From positions 1 to 13,621 of the forward strand of contig JAICXG010000050.1 in assembly GCA_025980625.1 (NCBI GenBank): a stretch of 13,621 nt of DNA, given 5' to 3'. Numbering within the stretch: the stretch's first letter is position 1; every line of letters starts with the position of its first letter. Shown here in pieces: positions 7,210 to 13,621 of the stretch. The notes beneath the pieces are model-generated. The model saw only the letters and a list, made by a program, of their open reading frames with translations. It had not been told where the DNA came from and searched no databases. The DNA comes from Chthoniobacterales bacterium (lineage in GTDB: Bacteria > Verrucomicrobiota > Verrucomicrobiia > Chthoniobacterales > UBA10450). Made by a program: the position numbers and the translations under genes.

Positions 7210-8292
7210 CTAGTCTTCAAAATCGTCCGCCGGCGGAGTCTTGAGAAAGGGGCGGAATTTCTTGCGGTCGACCGCCTTTTCGTAAGCTTCTTCGGGCGAA
7301 ACCCGCATCTGTCGCAGGTGTTCCATAATGGTGTCGTCGAACGGCTGGTTGCCTTTCTTTTTCCCAACCTGGATCATGCCGGGAACCTGGTGCGTCTTGC
7401 CCTCGCGGATGAGATTCGCGATCGCCATATCGACGACCAGCACTTCGAGAGCAGCGACGCGCCCCGGCTTGTCGATGCGCTTGAAAAGATTTTGTGCGAC
7501 CACGCCCTTTAGTGACTCCGCCAGGGTGGTGCGAATCTGATTTTGCTGGTCCGTCGGGAAGACGTCGATGATGCGGTCGACGGCCTTGGCCGCGCTGGAA
7601 GTGTGCAGAGTTCCGAAAACGAGATGACCGGTGGCGGCGGCGGTGAGCGCGAGTTCGATTGTCTCGAGGTCGCGCATTTCGCCCACGAGCAGGATGTCCG
7701 GATCCTCGCGCAGTGCGCCGCGGAGCGCGCTGGCAAAGGAGCGGGTGTGCGTGCCCACTTCGCGATGCTGGACGAGGCAATTCTGGCTGCGATGCACAAA
7801 CTCAATGGGGTCTTCGACCGTGATGATGTGGTCGTGCCGCTGGAGATTGGCGTAATCCATCATCGCGGCGAGGGTGGTTGATTTGCCAGACCCGGTCGGA
7901 CCGGTAACGAGTATCAGACCTTTTTTAAGAAGTGGGAACTTCTTCAGGACTGGCGGAAGTCCCAGCTCTTCCACCGTCATCACCTTGCTCGGGATGAGAC
8001 GAAAGACCGCGGAGATGCCGTATTTTTGCTGGAAAAAATTTGCGCGATAACGCGCCATGCCCGGCACTTCATAGCCGAAATCGACGTCGGAAGTTTCCTC
8101 GAACACCTTGATCTTGGCCTCGGGAGCGATCTCGTAGACCATCATCTTGAGCTCGTCATTGTGGAGCGGCGGGTAATCGACGCGAACGAGGTCGCCGTTG
8201 ATCCGGAGAATGGGCGGATTGTTCGTCGCGAGGTGGAGGTCAGAGGCCTTCTCCTCGGCCATGAGTTTGAAAAATGCGTCAATCCGGGCCAT
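7210..8292 (-). CDS. pilT: Type IV pilus retraction ATPase PilT
   Basis: A 360-residue protein with all PilT hallmarks: N-terminal domain starting with ASDLHLATNNPPILRINGDL (16-35), Walker A GPTGSGKST (131-139), Asp box EDPIE (160-164), Walker B GEMRD (204-208), His box TGHLVFGTLHT (221-231) and the retraction motif AIANLIRE (290-297). The length is close to typical PilT (about 345). PilT depolymerises the type IV pilus from the cytosolic face and drives twitching, surface attachment and, in competent bacteria, DNA uptake. The ATG at 8292 is preceded by GGTGG six bases away. It is followed by the second retraction ATPase and preceded on the same strand, 89 bases upstream, by a receiver-domain regulator. 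No pilin, assembly ATPase or secretin gene is in the window. As in many bacteria, the retraction genes may stand apart from them. Confidence 0.95.
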   Translation of the reverse strand: MARIDAFFKLMAEEKASDLHLATNNPPILRINGDLVRVDYPPLHNDELKMMVYEIAPEAKIKVFEETSDVDFGYEVPGMARYRANFFQQKYGISAVFRLIPSKVMTVEELGLPPVLKKFPLLKKGLILVTGPTGSGKSTTLAAMMDYANLQRHDHIITVEDPIEFVHRSQNCLVQHREVGTHTRSFASALRGALREDPDILLVGEMRDLETIELALTAAATGHLVFGTLHTSSAAKAVDRIIDVFPTDQQNQIRTTLAESLKGVVAQNLFKRIDKPGRVAALEVLVVDMAIANLIREGKTHQVPGMIQVGKKKGNQPFDDTIMEHLRQMRVSPEEAYEKAVDRKKFRPFLKTPPADDFED

Positions 8293-8381
8293 GCAGAACC
8301 ACCCCCACCAAAGCTAAATTGATGCCAATGCGGCGGGATTCATTGTCGCCGGTCTGGTCCTCCTGGTGCGTTCACTTCTCG

Positions 8382-9122
8382 TTAGGCGTCGAGCACGAGG
8401 CGGATTTGCTCGATCAACTTTTGATGCGTGTAGGTCTTCGGGATGAAGCCGCGCAGCCCGCGCGCCAGCATATTTCCAAGCTGGACCTGTTCGCTGAACC
8501 CGCTGCTTAGAACAACGCGCACCTCGGGATCCATTGCCTTCAGCTCGTCAAAAACGGCATCGCCATCCAATACCGGGAGGAAATAATCGAGGATCACGAG
8601 CGCGATCTCTTTCCCCATCTGGCGATAAATGCGGAGCGCTTCCGGCCCGGTCCTGGCGGTGACGATGCGGTAATCCTCAAACTCAAGCAGCGTGCTCGTG
8701 TTTTCGAGCAATTCCTCGTCATCATCGACGAGCAGGATTAGCTCGCGCTCGCCGCGCGGATTGCGAATTTCGGGCCCGCACGATTGCTGGCCGGTTTGGC
8801 CGCTCAGGCCGATTTCGCCGAGAGGAATCTTGACGAACACGCCGGTCTGGGGCGCCGCGCCAATCCCGGCAATGCGATTCACTGGTTCGGCAAAGGCCGG
8901 AGTGCCGTTGCCCACACCGGTCAGGATGCGACCGGTAACGCGATCGAAAAGCTCCTGCGATTTGCGCGCCGCCAGCTCGACGCGGGTGTTCAACAGCGCG
9001 AGGTAGCGGGCTTCACCGGCATGTCGTCGCACCTCATCGGAGTAACGGCAGACTTGCTGGAGGAGAGTGTTCAGCTCGGTCGCCTGCGCGGCGAGCCATT
9101 TCAAATCATCATGATCAAACAT
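8382..9122 (-). CDS. Response regulator with C-terminal receiver domain
   Basis: 246 residues. Residues 128-246 are a complete receiver domain: acidic cluster D133-D135, phosphorylatable D179 in VILDYFLPVLDG, S206/S207 in VVLSSGF, and K229 in GFIPKT. The N-terminal 65 residues look helical, rather like the dimerisation helices of histidine kinases but with no SHELRTP-type motif and no ATPase domain. A stretch of low complexity (70-125) links the two. There is no DNA-binding output domain, so output is likely by protein contact. The gene lies directly upstream of pilT, on the same strand, with its stop codon inside a TCGTTAGGC site. It may tune pilus retraction or receive phosphate from the hybrid kinase at 10994-13579; both are inferences from context. 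The ATG start has no clear ribosome binding site. Confidence 0.85.
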   Translation of the reverse strand: MFDHDDLKWLAAQATELNTLLQQVCRYSDEVRRHAGEARYLALLNTRVELAARKSQELFDRVTGRILTGVGNGTPAFAEPVNRIAGIGAAPQTGVFVKIPLGEIGLSGQTGQQSCGPEIRNPRGERELILLVDDDEELLENTSTLLEFEDYRIVTARTGPEALRIYRQMGKEIALVILDYFLPVLDGDAVFDELKAMDPEVRVVLSSGFSEQVQLGNMLARGLRGFIPKTYTHQKLIEQIRLVLDA

Positions 9123-9158
9123 CGTGGAAAATGGCGTGACAAATTGAAGCCACTATCT

Positions 9159-9171
9159 GCACGTTTCGTGC
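9159..9171. promoter_or_regulatory. Perfect palindrome in the divergent intergenic region, candidate operator
   Basis: GCACGTTTCGTGC is a 5-bp perfect inverted repeat with a 3-base centre. It lies in the 50-base gap between two divergently transcribed genes and ends one base before the GTG start of the small membrane protein. It could be an operator or an RNA hairpin that hides the start. It could also occur by chance. Confidence 0.3.
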
Positions 9172-9172
9172 C

Positions 9173-9658
9173 GTGGATTCGACCTTCAGGAATTGGTTTT
9201 ACGCCGGGGGATTATTTGCCCTCGCGCTCGGGCTCTGGCTCGCTCATCTCTGGTCGTCCGAAAACCAGGTGCGGCTCCACAGCCAGCACCTGATCGCGCA
9301 GGTTGAAAAGTGGAACTGGGCGGCAATCGGAGACTTCATCACCGCCGATTATCACGACGACTGGAACGATGACCGTGCGCTCCTGCTTGCACGCCTCCGG
9401 ATCGCTCTCCGACCTTTTTCCAGCCTAACGATCACCGCCGAAACGCCGCAAGTGCGAGTGGAAGAGCCGCTCGCCATGTGGAGCGCAAAGATCCGGATCG
9501 CCGGGAGCGGCGCCGAGATTACGCCGGAAATGGTCGAGCGGATCAATCGCCTAACGACGCCGTTCGAACTCCGTTGGCGCAAAGAGAGCTGGCGCCCGTG
9601 GGATTGGAAACTCGTGCAAGTCCGTAACCAATCGCTCGACCTGCCGGCCGATCTTTAG
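9173..9658 (+). CDS. Hypothetical membrane-anchored protein with NTF2/SnoaL-like fold
   Basis: 161 residues starting at GTG 9173; an in-frame stop at 9137 closes the frame and there is no ATG option. A single N-terminal membrane helix (about 8-27, FYAGGLFALALGLWLAHLW) anchors it, with the rest probably in the periplasm. The body starts with a helix (QHLIAQVEKWNWAAIGDFITADYHDDW) followed by strands (SSLTITAETPQVRVEE, MWSAKIRIAG, PFELRWRKESWRPWDWKLVQV). That is the helix-then-curved-sheet order of NTF2-like or SnoaL-like domains. I recognise no named family and no catalytic residue. It holds two exact TCGTTAGGC sites on the opposite strand within 135 bases, each forcing a CTA Leu codon. It is divergent from the receiver gene and convergent with the oxidoreductase. 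Confidence 0.7.
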   Translation: MDSTFRNWFYAGGLFALALGLWLAHLWSSENQVRLHSQHLIAQVEKWNWAAIGDFITADYHDDWNDDRALLLARLRIALRPFSSLTITAETPQVRVEEPLAMWSAKIRIAGSGAEITPEMVERINRLTTPFELRWRKESWRPWDWKLVQVRNQSLDLPADL

Positions 9659-9674
9659 CGCGATTTATTTCGCG
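9659..9674. terminator. Short hairpin between convergent genes, possible weak bidirectional terminator
   Basis: CGCGA (9659-9663), loop TTTATT, TCGCG (9670-9674) form a perfect 5-bp stem. It starts right after the stop of the + strand gene and covers the stop of the - strand oxidoreductase. The two stops are only six bases apart, so some end signal is expected here. The stem is short and lacks a U-tract, so this is weak. Confidence 0.3.
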
Positions 9675-10846
9675 ACTGCCTGGCGCAGCTCGTTCTTCGC
9701 CGATTCCACATCGCTCGCGCTGTGCCGGCAGAGAACAATTCCGCGCAATTTTTCGCCTTGGAAATAGCGGAGGATAAAGCGCCCTTTCGAATAGGCGCCG
9801 TTCAGCTCGATCCGCGTCGGCGGAAGGACGAAGTCGCCGACAAAATCGAACTTCAAATCAAACATCTCGGTCCAGAAATAGGGAATCTGCTCGTAGCGTT
9901 GCCGCTTCTTACCCGTGATGTTGGCTCCCGCGATCAGACCTTGCTCGCGCGCATTCTCCCAATGCGTCTGCCGGCGCATTCCGCCCATCAGACGATCGGG
10001 GTAAAATGCCAGGTCGCCCACGGCATAAATGCCCTTCTCTTCCGTCTCGAGATATTCCGAGACAGGCGAACCGTGCGGACCCGAGAGCGGCGTGTTGCGC
10101 ACGATATCGAGACTCGGCTCCGAACCACAAGCCACGACTGCGACCCCGGCCGGCACACGTTCGCCGCTTTTGGTCTGAATGTTACGCAGGACGGTTTTGC
10201 CTTCGAACCCGTTCAGGGCTGAGCCGAGGAGCAAGGACACTCCATGTTTCCCAAATTCTTCCGTCACCCAGGTCGCAGTCTCCGGGTCGAGATAGCGGTT
10301 CAACAGTGCTTTGCCTCGATGCATCACCGCCACCTTTAACTTGCTCTGGCGCAAACTGGCCGCCGTTTCGCACGCGAGCAGTCCGCCTCCCACCACGACA
10401 ATCATTTTTTCCGATTGGGCCATCTCTCGCAGGGCGAGCGCGTCACGGATCGTGCGCAGGTAAATCACGTTTCCGAGCCCGATCCCAGCGACCGACGGAC
10501 GAACCGGTCGACTTCCCATCGCGAGACAGGCTTTCTTAAACTCGATCGTCTCCCCGTTCCCGAGCACCGCGAGCCGGCGATCGATATTGAATTGCGTCAC
10601 AACCGTGCCGAAGCGCGTCTCGATCTTGTGGGCAGCAAACCAATCTTCTTCCAGGCACGTCAGTTTCTTTGGCGCCGGCGTCTTATCGCGGAGGAATTGT
10701 TTGGAGAGCATCCAGCGTTTGTAGGGATAAAAAGTCTCACTCCCGACGAGTGTGACGGAGCCTTTTTTGTCATACTGCCGGATGGCCTCGCAGACGCTCG
10801 CTCCCCCGATGCCGCTGCCGATGATGAGATAATCGCGTTGAATCAT
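9665..10846 (-). CDS. FAD/NAD(P)-dependent oxidoreductase, ferredoxin/rubredoxin reductase-like
   Basis: Numbered from ATG 10846, the 393-residue protein has an FAD-binding Rossmann motif at the N-terminus (YLIIGSGIGGASVCEAI, 6-22), a central NAD(P)H-binding motif (VVVGGGLLACETAASL, 150-165), the second FAD motif (GIYAVGDLAFYP, 272-283), WENAREQG (296-303) and YFWTEMFDLKFDFVGD (323-338). The last is typical of the ferredoxin/rubredoxin reductase branch with its C-terminal reductase domain. It should move electrons from NAD(P)H through FAD to a small iron-sulfur partner or other acceptor. No ferredoxin gene is nearby, so the partner is unknown. A TTG start at 10954 is possible but would add 36 residues before the FAD motif with no family resemblance. 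It lies 147 bases after the kinase gene on the same strand. Confidence 0.88.
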   Translation of the reverse strand: MIQRDYLIIGSGIGGASVCEAIRQYDKKGSVTLVGSETFYPYKRWMLSKQFLRDKTPAPKKLTCLEEDWFAAHKIETRFGTVVTQFNIDRRLAVLGNGETIEFKKACLAMGSRPVRPSVAGIGLGNVIYLRTIRDALALREMAQSEKMIVVVGGGLLACETAASLRQSKLKVAVMHRGKALLNRYLDPETATWVTEEFGKHGVSLLLGSALNGFEGKTVLRNIQTKSGERVPAGVAVVACGSEPSLDIVRNTPLSGPHGSPVSEYLETEEKGIYAVGDLAFYPDRLMGGMRRQTHWENAREQGLIAGANITGKKRQRYEQIPYFWTEMFDLKFDFVGDFVLPPTRIELNGAYSKGRFILRYFQGEKLRGIVLCRHSASDVESAKNELRQAVAK

Positions 10847-10993
10847 TTCGGAAAAGCGGACGATAGAAATCTGAGAAGCGGATGGCGAGGAAAAAGTTCG
10901 GGCCGTTACGTTTTGAGACGCCAGCCAGTCCGGCTCAATCGGGCCGCACTTCAATCCGGGAGTCTGCGGACTTACTCGCTGCCAGCCTCAAGC

Positions 10994-13579
10994 TCAGGCA
11001 GGCGCGCATTCTCCCCGGTTCCCTGTATTCTGCTCCACGACTCGATAAAAATGCGAAACATCGATTGGCTTTGTGATGTAATCGCGCGCTCCGGCTTCCA
11101 TCACCCGTTGGAACTCCCCAGCGGTCGCATCCGCGCTCACCACGACCGTAGGTATGCGCCGTGTCGCCTCGTTCGCCTGCAAATCGGCGAGCACGTCGGC
11201 CCCCGGCATGTCCGGCAGATGGAGATCGAGGAGGATAAGATCGGGTGAACGTTGGCGCGCCAGATCGAGCCCGAGCCGACCCTGCATCGCGATGAGTAAT
11301 TCGACCCCGGGTTCTTCTCGCAGGAGCTGTTCGACGAGGTTGAGATTGGAAAGGTTGTCCTCGATATAGAGAATCGAGCGTCGCTTCAAAGCTCCCTGCA
11401 ACCGTGCGCCCGTCGGAGGATCGCTATCCGGCGCGACCGTGCGAAGTGGCGACTCGGTTCGCGCGACCTCGAACCAGAAGCTTGACCCTTCGCCCACTTT
11501 GCTTTCTACCCCGATCCTCCCGCGCATTGCGTGGATCAAACGTTGCGAAAGTGCCAGCCCCAACCCGGTGCCTTCCACGCGTGATTGCTCCGCGCCAAGC
11601 CGATCGAATGGCGTGAAGACCCGCTCGAGTTTTTCCGGAGCGATGCCCATACCCGTGTCGTGAATGGTGATTCGCACCCTTTCATCCTCACAGGTGCATT
11701 GCACCATCACCGCCCCGTTTTCCGCGGTGTATTTCACTCCGTTGTTAAGCAGGTTGAGCAGCACCTGTTTCAATCGCTGGTGATCGGCCAAAACAAAAGC
11801 AGTCAAGTCTTCCTCAGGAGGAGTGAAGAGGTGAACGCGATGTTCGTTCGCGAGCGGTTTGATCAACTCAATCGCTTCCTTCACCGCCGCTTCCACGCTC
11901 ACCGGCTCAAGGGAAAGTCGCATCCGGTCCGCTTCAATCCGGCTGATGTCGAGTACTTCGTCAATCAATTCCAATAGATGGTGACCAGCACTCAGGATGT
12001 AATGGAGATGTGGACGCTGCGCGGGCCGCGGATCCCGGTGCTCGAGCAGCTGGCCGAAACCCAGGATGGCATTGAGCGGGGTGCGCAATTCGTGACTCAT
12101 CCGCGAAAGGAATTCACTCTTGGCGCGATTCGCCCGGTCGGCAGCGTCCTTTGCGTCGCGCAATTCCCGCTCGATTCGCTGCTGTTCCGTGACGTCGCGC
12201 GCCACGCAGAAGAGCATTTCCTCGGCTTCCGACCAGCTCGCCGACCAAAGGACATCAACGATCCTGCCATCGGGACGGACGCAGCGATTCACGAAATCGG
12301 TCACCTTTGCGCCCGACCGCGTGCTCTCTTCCATCGCTTTGGAGGGCGCACGGTCCTCCGGATGGACGAGCACCAGATAACAGCGCCCGATCAATTGCTC
12401 CGCGTTGTAACCCCAGAGCCGCTCGCACGCCGCGCTGATCGAAAGAAAGCGGCCTTGCGAGTCGAGGCTGCAAATCACGTCCCGCGAATTGTCCATGATG
12501 AGTTGGTTGGCGTGCTGACTTGCAGCCAGGCGCTCTGCCTGCTTGTGGAGCGCTTCCTGCGCGCTCTTCCATTCCGTGATGTCCTCCACCGTGGTCAGAA
12601 AATGCAGCGGCCGCCCGGTGTGATCGCGCATCAGACAGCTCGTTCGCTTCGCCCAGAGGATTCCGCCATCCTTCCGCAGGTAGCGCTTTTCGATCCGGTG
12701 GCTTTCGCGCGAGTGGAGCAGGATGCGCATCGTCTGCCGGGTCGCCTCCATATCGTCTGGATGAGTGAAATCAAAAGGCGTGCGCCCGATCAACTCGTTA
12801 GGCGTGAGGCCGAGCATGCGGCGGAAAGTCGTGTTTGCTTCCCGGTAACGCTCGTCCATTCCCACCACTGCCATCCCGATCGGCACCTCCTCAAAGATCT
12901 GCCGGAAACTGCGTTCGCTCGATTCCGAAGCGGCCGCGCGATTGGCCCTCGCCCTCATTTCCCGCACGGCGCGCACACAGGAAATGGCAAGAATGATATC
13001 CGCAATCAAAACCCAGGTGAAATGCGGGAGCGATTGCCAACCGCTGTTCGCAACGGCGGCGCCAGGCAATCCAGGCCAGAACGTGCCGGCCAAAAAATGG
13101 TCCGTCACGACGACGAGCGTCGCCGGGGCGAACACGCGCCAATCGCGATACAAAGAAAGAATGATGAGCGAGCAAAAAACATGAAAGTGCGTCCCCCACC
13201 GGCCCCCGCTCAGCATGACGAGCAACTCGGAATGCAACATCTGGGTGGCCGCAATCGCGAAGCGCGTCACGATCGCTCCGGGCCAAAGACGCGTCAGCGC
13301 GATCGCGCCGAAGGAAACCACAATTCCAAAAACCACCGGCCCCCAAGTATGCCAGTTCTCCGCTCCCAATGGCCGGTGCACGTCAGCGTGTGCGACGAGA
13401 AATCCGACGACGATCAAGACCAGGCACTCGAGCAGGAGCAGCCCTGAGAAGAAGCGGTTGGTCTCGCGGTAACCTTGCTCGAGGTGACTCCGGAAAAGAG
13501 CTTTCGCACCGTCGGCGCAGGACTGTCCACCGATGGTTTCGGAATTTTCGTTAGGCACTAGGCGAAGCTCGGTCTTCAT
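10994..13579 (-). CDS. Hybrid sensor histidine kinase: membrane sensor, two PAS, HisKA, HATPase, receiver
   Basis: 861 residues from ATG 13579. A TTG at 13615 just after a stop would add 12 residues; I prefer the ATG. Order: about six membrane helices between 43 and 202, with THFHVF (130-135), YRDWR (144-148) and TDHF (159-162) as a His/Asp-rich sensor; PAS 1 about 225-344; PAS 2 about 360-468; HisKA with SHELRTPLN (phosphoacceptor H496); HATPase with N613 in NLLNNGVKYT, DTGMG (641-645), FTPF and GTGLGLAL (670-677); and a C-terminal receiver (735-848) with E740/D741, phosphorylatable D785, S815 and K837. All catalytic residues needed for autophosphorylation and internal phosphotransfer are present. 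It is inner-membrane bound. The signal is unknown. It has no DNA-binding output, so a separate regulator is needed; the receiver protein at 8382-9122 is one candidate. Two TCGTTAGGC sites lie within it. Confidence 0.93.
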   Translation of the reverse strand: MKTELRLVPNENSETIGGQSCADGAKALFRSHLEQGYRETNRFFSGLLLLECLVLIVVGFLVAHADVHRPLGAENWHTWGPVVFGIVVSFGAIALTRLWPGAIVTRFAIAATQMLHSELLVMLSGGRWGTHFHVFCSLIILSLYRDWRVFAPATLVVVTDHFLAGTFWPGLPGAAVANSGWQSLPHFTWVLIADIILAISCVRAVREMRARANRAAASESSERSFRQIFEEVPIGMAVVGMDERYREANTTFRRMLGLTPNELIGRTPFDFTHPDDMEATRQTMRILLHSRESHRIEKRYLRKDGGILWAKRTSCLMRDHTGRPLHFLTTVEDITEWKSAQEALHKQAERLAASQHANQLIMDNSRDVICSLDSQGRFLSISAACERLWGYNAEQLIGRCYLVLVHPEDRAPSKAMEESTRSGAKVTDFVNRCVRPDGRIVDVLWSASWSEAEEMLFCVARDVTEQQRIERELRDAKDAADRANRAKSEFLSRMSHELRTPLNAILGFGQLLEHRDPRPAQRPHLHYILSAGHHLLELIDEVLDISRIEADRMRLSLEPVSVEAAVKEAIELIKPLANEHRVHLFTPPEEDLTAFVLADHQRLKQVLLNLLNNGVKYTAENGAVMVQCTCEDERVRITIHDTGMGIAPEKLERVFTPFDRLGAEQSRVEGTGLGLALSQRLIHAMRGRIGVESKVGEGSSFWFEVARTESPLRTVAPDSDPPTGARLQGALKRRSILYIEDNLSNLNLVEQLLREEPGVELLIAMQGRLGLDLARQRSPDLILLDLHLPDMPGADVLADLQANEATRRIPTVVVSADATAGEFQRVMEAGARDYITKPIDVSHFYRVVEQNTGNRGECAPA

Positions 13580-13621
13580 ACCGCAGATGACGACGGCACC
13601 GGCTTCTTTCAGCAATCGCTA

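Larger units (their letters stand above)
138..13556. repeat. Dispersed 9-mer TCGTTAGGC, 13 exact and 2 near-exact copies
   Basis: Exact copies on the + strand start at 138, 1205, 1763, 2098, 3739, 4410, 8379, 12795 and 13548. Exact copies on the - strand (read as GCCTAACGA on +) start at 370, 6424, 9423 and 9549. Two copies end in G instead of C: 2894-2902 (+) and 6029-6037 (-). Looser relatives are at 2225-2234 (TGTTAGGT) and 5705-5713 (TCGTTAGTC). All 15 sites with CGTTAGG carry the leading T, although no coding constraint links them. They encode SLG, IVR, PNE, R-stop and SLT or RLT in different frames and orientations, so this is a DNA-level signal rather than a protein motif. No base beyond the nine is shared by all copies. 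Confidence 0.9.

Noticed and set aside
10847..10993. Promoter or terminator in the 147-base gap between the kinase and the oxidoreductase
   Set aside because: I found no convincing -35/-10 pair and no strong stem-loop. A repeated ATTGA is too short to mean anything.
11978..13447. 489-codon open frame on the + strand opposite the hybrid kinase
   Set aside because: The kinase domains on the other strand are unambiguous. The + strand product is an Arg/His/Pro-rich sequence without domain features.
138..13556. TCGTTAGGC copies as CRISPR repeats or short tandem repeats
   Set aside because: The copies are single, irregularly spaced (about 0.1 to 3.2 kb), on both strands and inside genes, unlike an array.

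Overview
The window comes from a Gram-negative, lipopolysaccharide-making, GC-rich bacterium (about 60% GC by eye). The best guess is a soil-type Verrucomicrobiota. The main reason is the fused lpxC-fabZ gene next to lpxA, an arrangement known from Bacteroidota, Chlorobi and related lineages and also annotated in Verrucomicrobia; the GC content and the codon use argue against Bacteroidota. The lineage is an inference and rests on few markers.

Layout. From 2 to 4899 (+ strand) there is an envelope block: the C-terminal half of an MMPL/RND-type exporter cut by the window edge, a LolA-like periplasmic lipoprotein carrier, the bifunctional LpxC-FabZ protein, LpxA, a degenerate REP/MITE-like palindromic repeat, and a small cupin. 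From 9122 back to 4928 (- strand) there is a motility and signalling block: a receiver-domain regulator, PilT, a second PilT/PilU-type ATPase, a degenerate receiver-like protein, then a GNAT acetyltransferase. A small membrane-anchored protein (9173-9658, +) diverges from the regulator. From 13579 back to 9665 (- strand) lie an 861-residue hybrid histidine kinase and a FAD/NAD-dependent ferredoxin-reductase-type oxidoreductase. There are no rRNA, tRNA, CRISPR or IS genes, and no gene-free stretch longer than 160 bases.

How the genes work together. LpxA makes the first acylated lipid A intermediate, LpxC deacetylates it, and the FabZ half supplies the fatty-acid elongation step that competes for the same 3-hydroxyacyl-ACP pool. 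The exporter and LolA-like carrier probably move a lipid or lipoprotein to the outer membrane. PilT and PilT2 would power type IV pilus retraction, and the flanking receiver and pseudo-receiver proteins may control it.

The most unusual signal is not a gene. The 9-mer TCGTTAGGC occurs 13 times exactly, plus twice with one end mismatch, across the whole window on both strands, in several reading frames and over four stop codons. Chance predicts about 0.1 copy. The density resembles known DNA uptake sequences, and the nearby pilus-retraction genes make that one testable explanation; a Chi-like recombination signal or another genome-wide signal is equally open.
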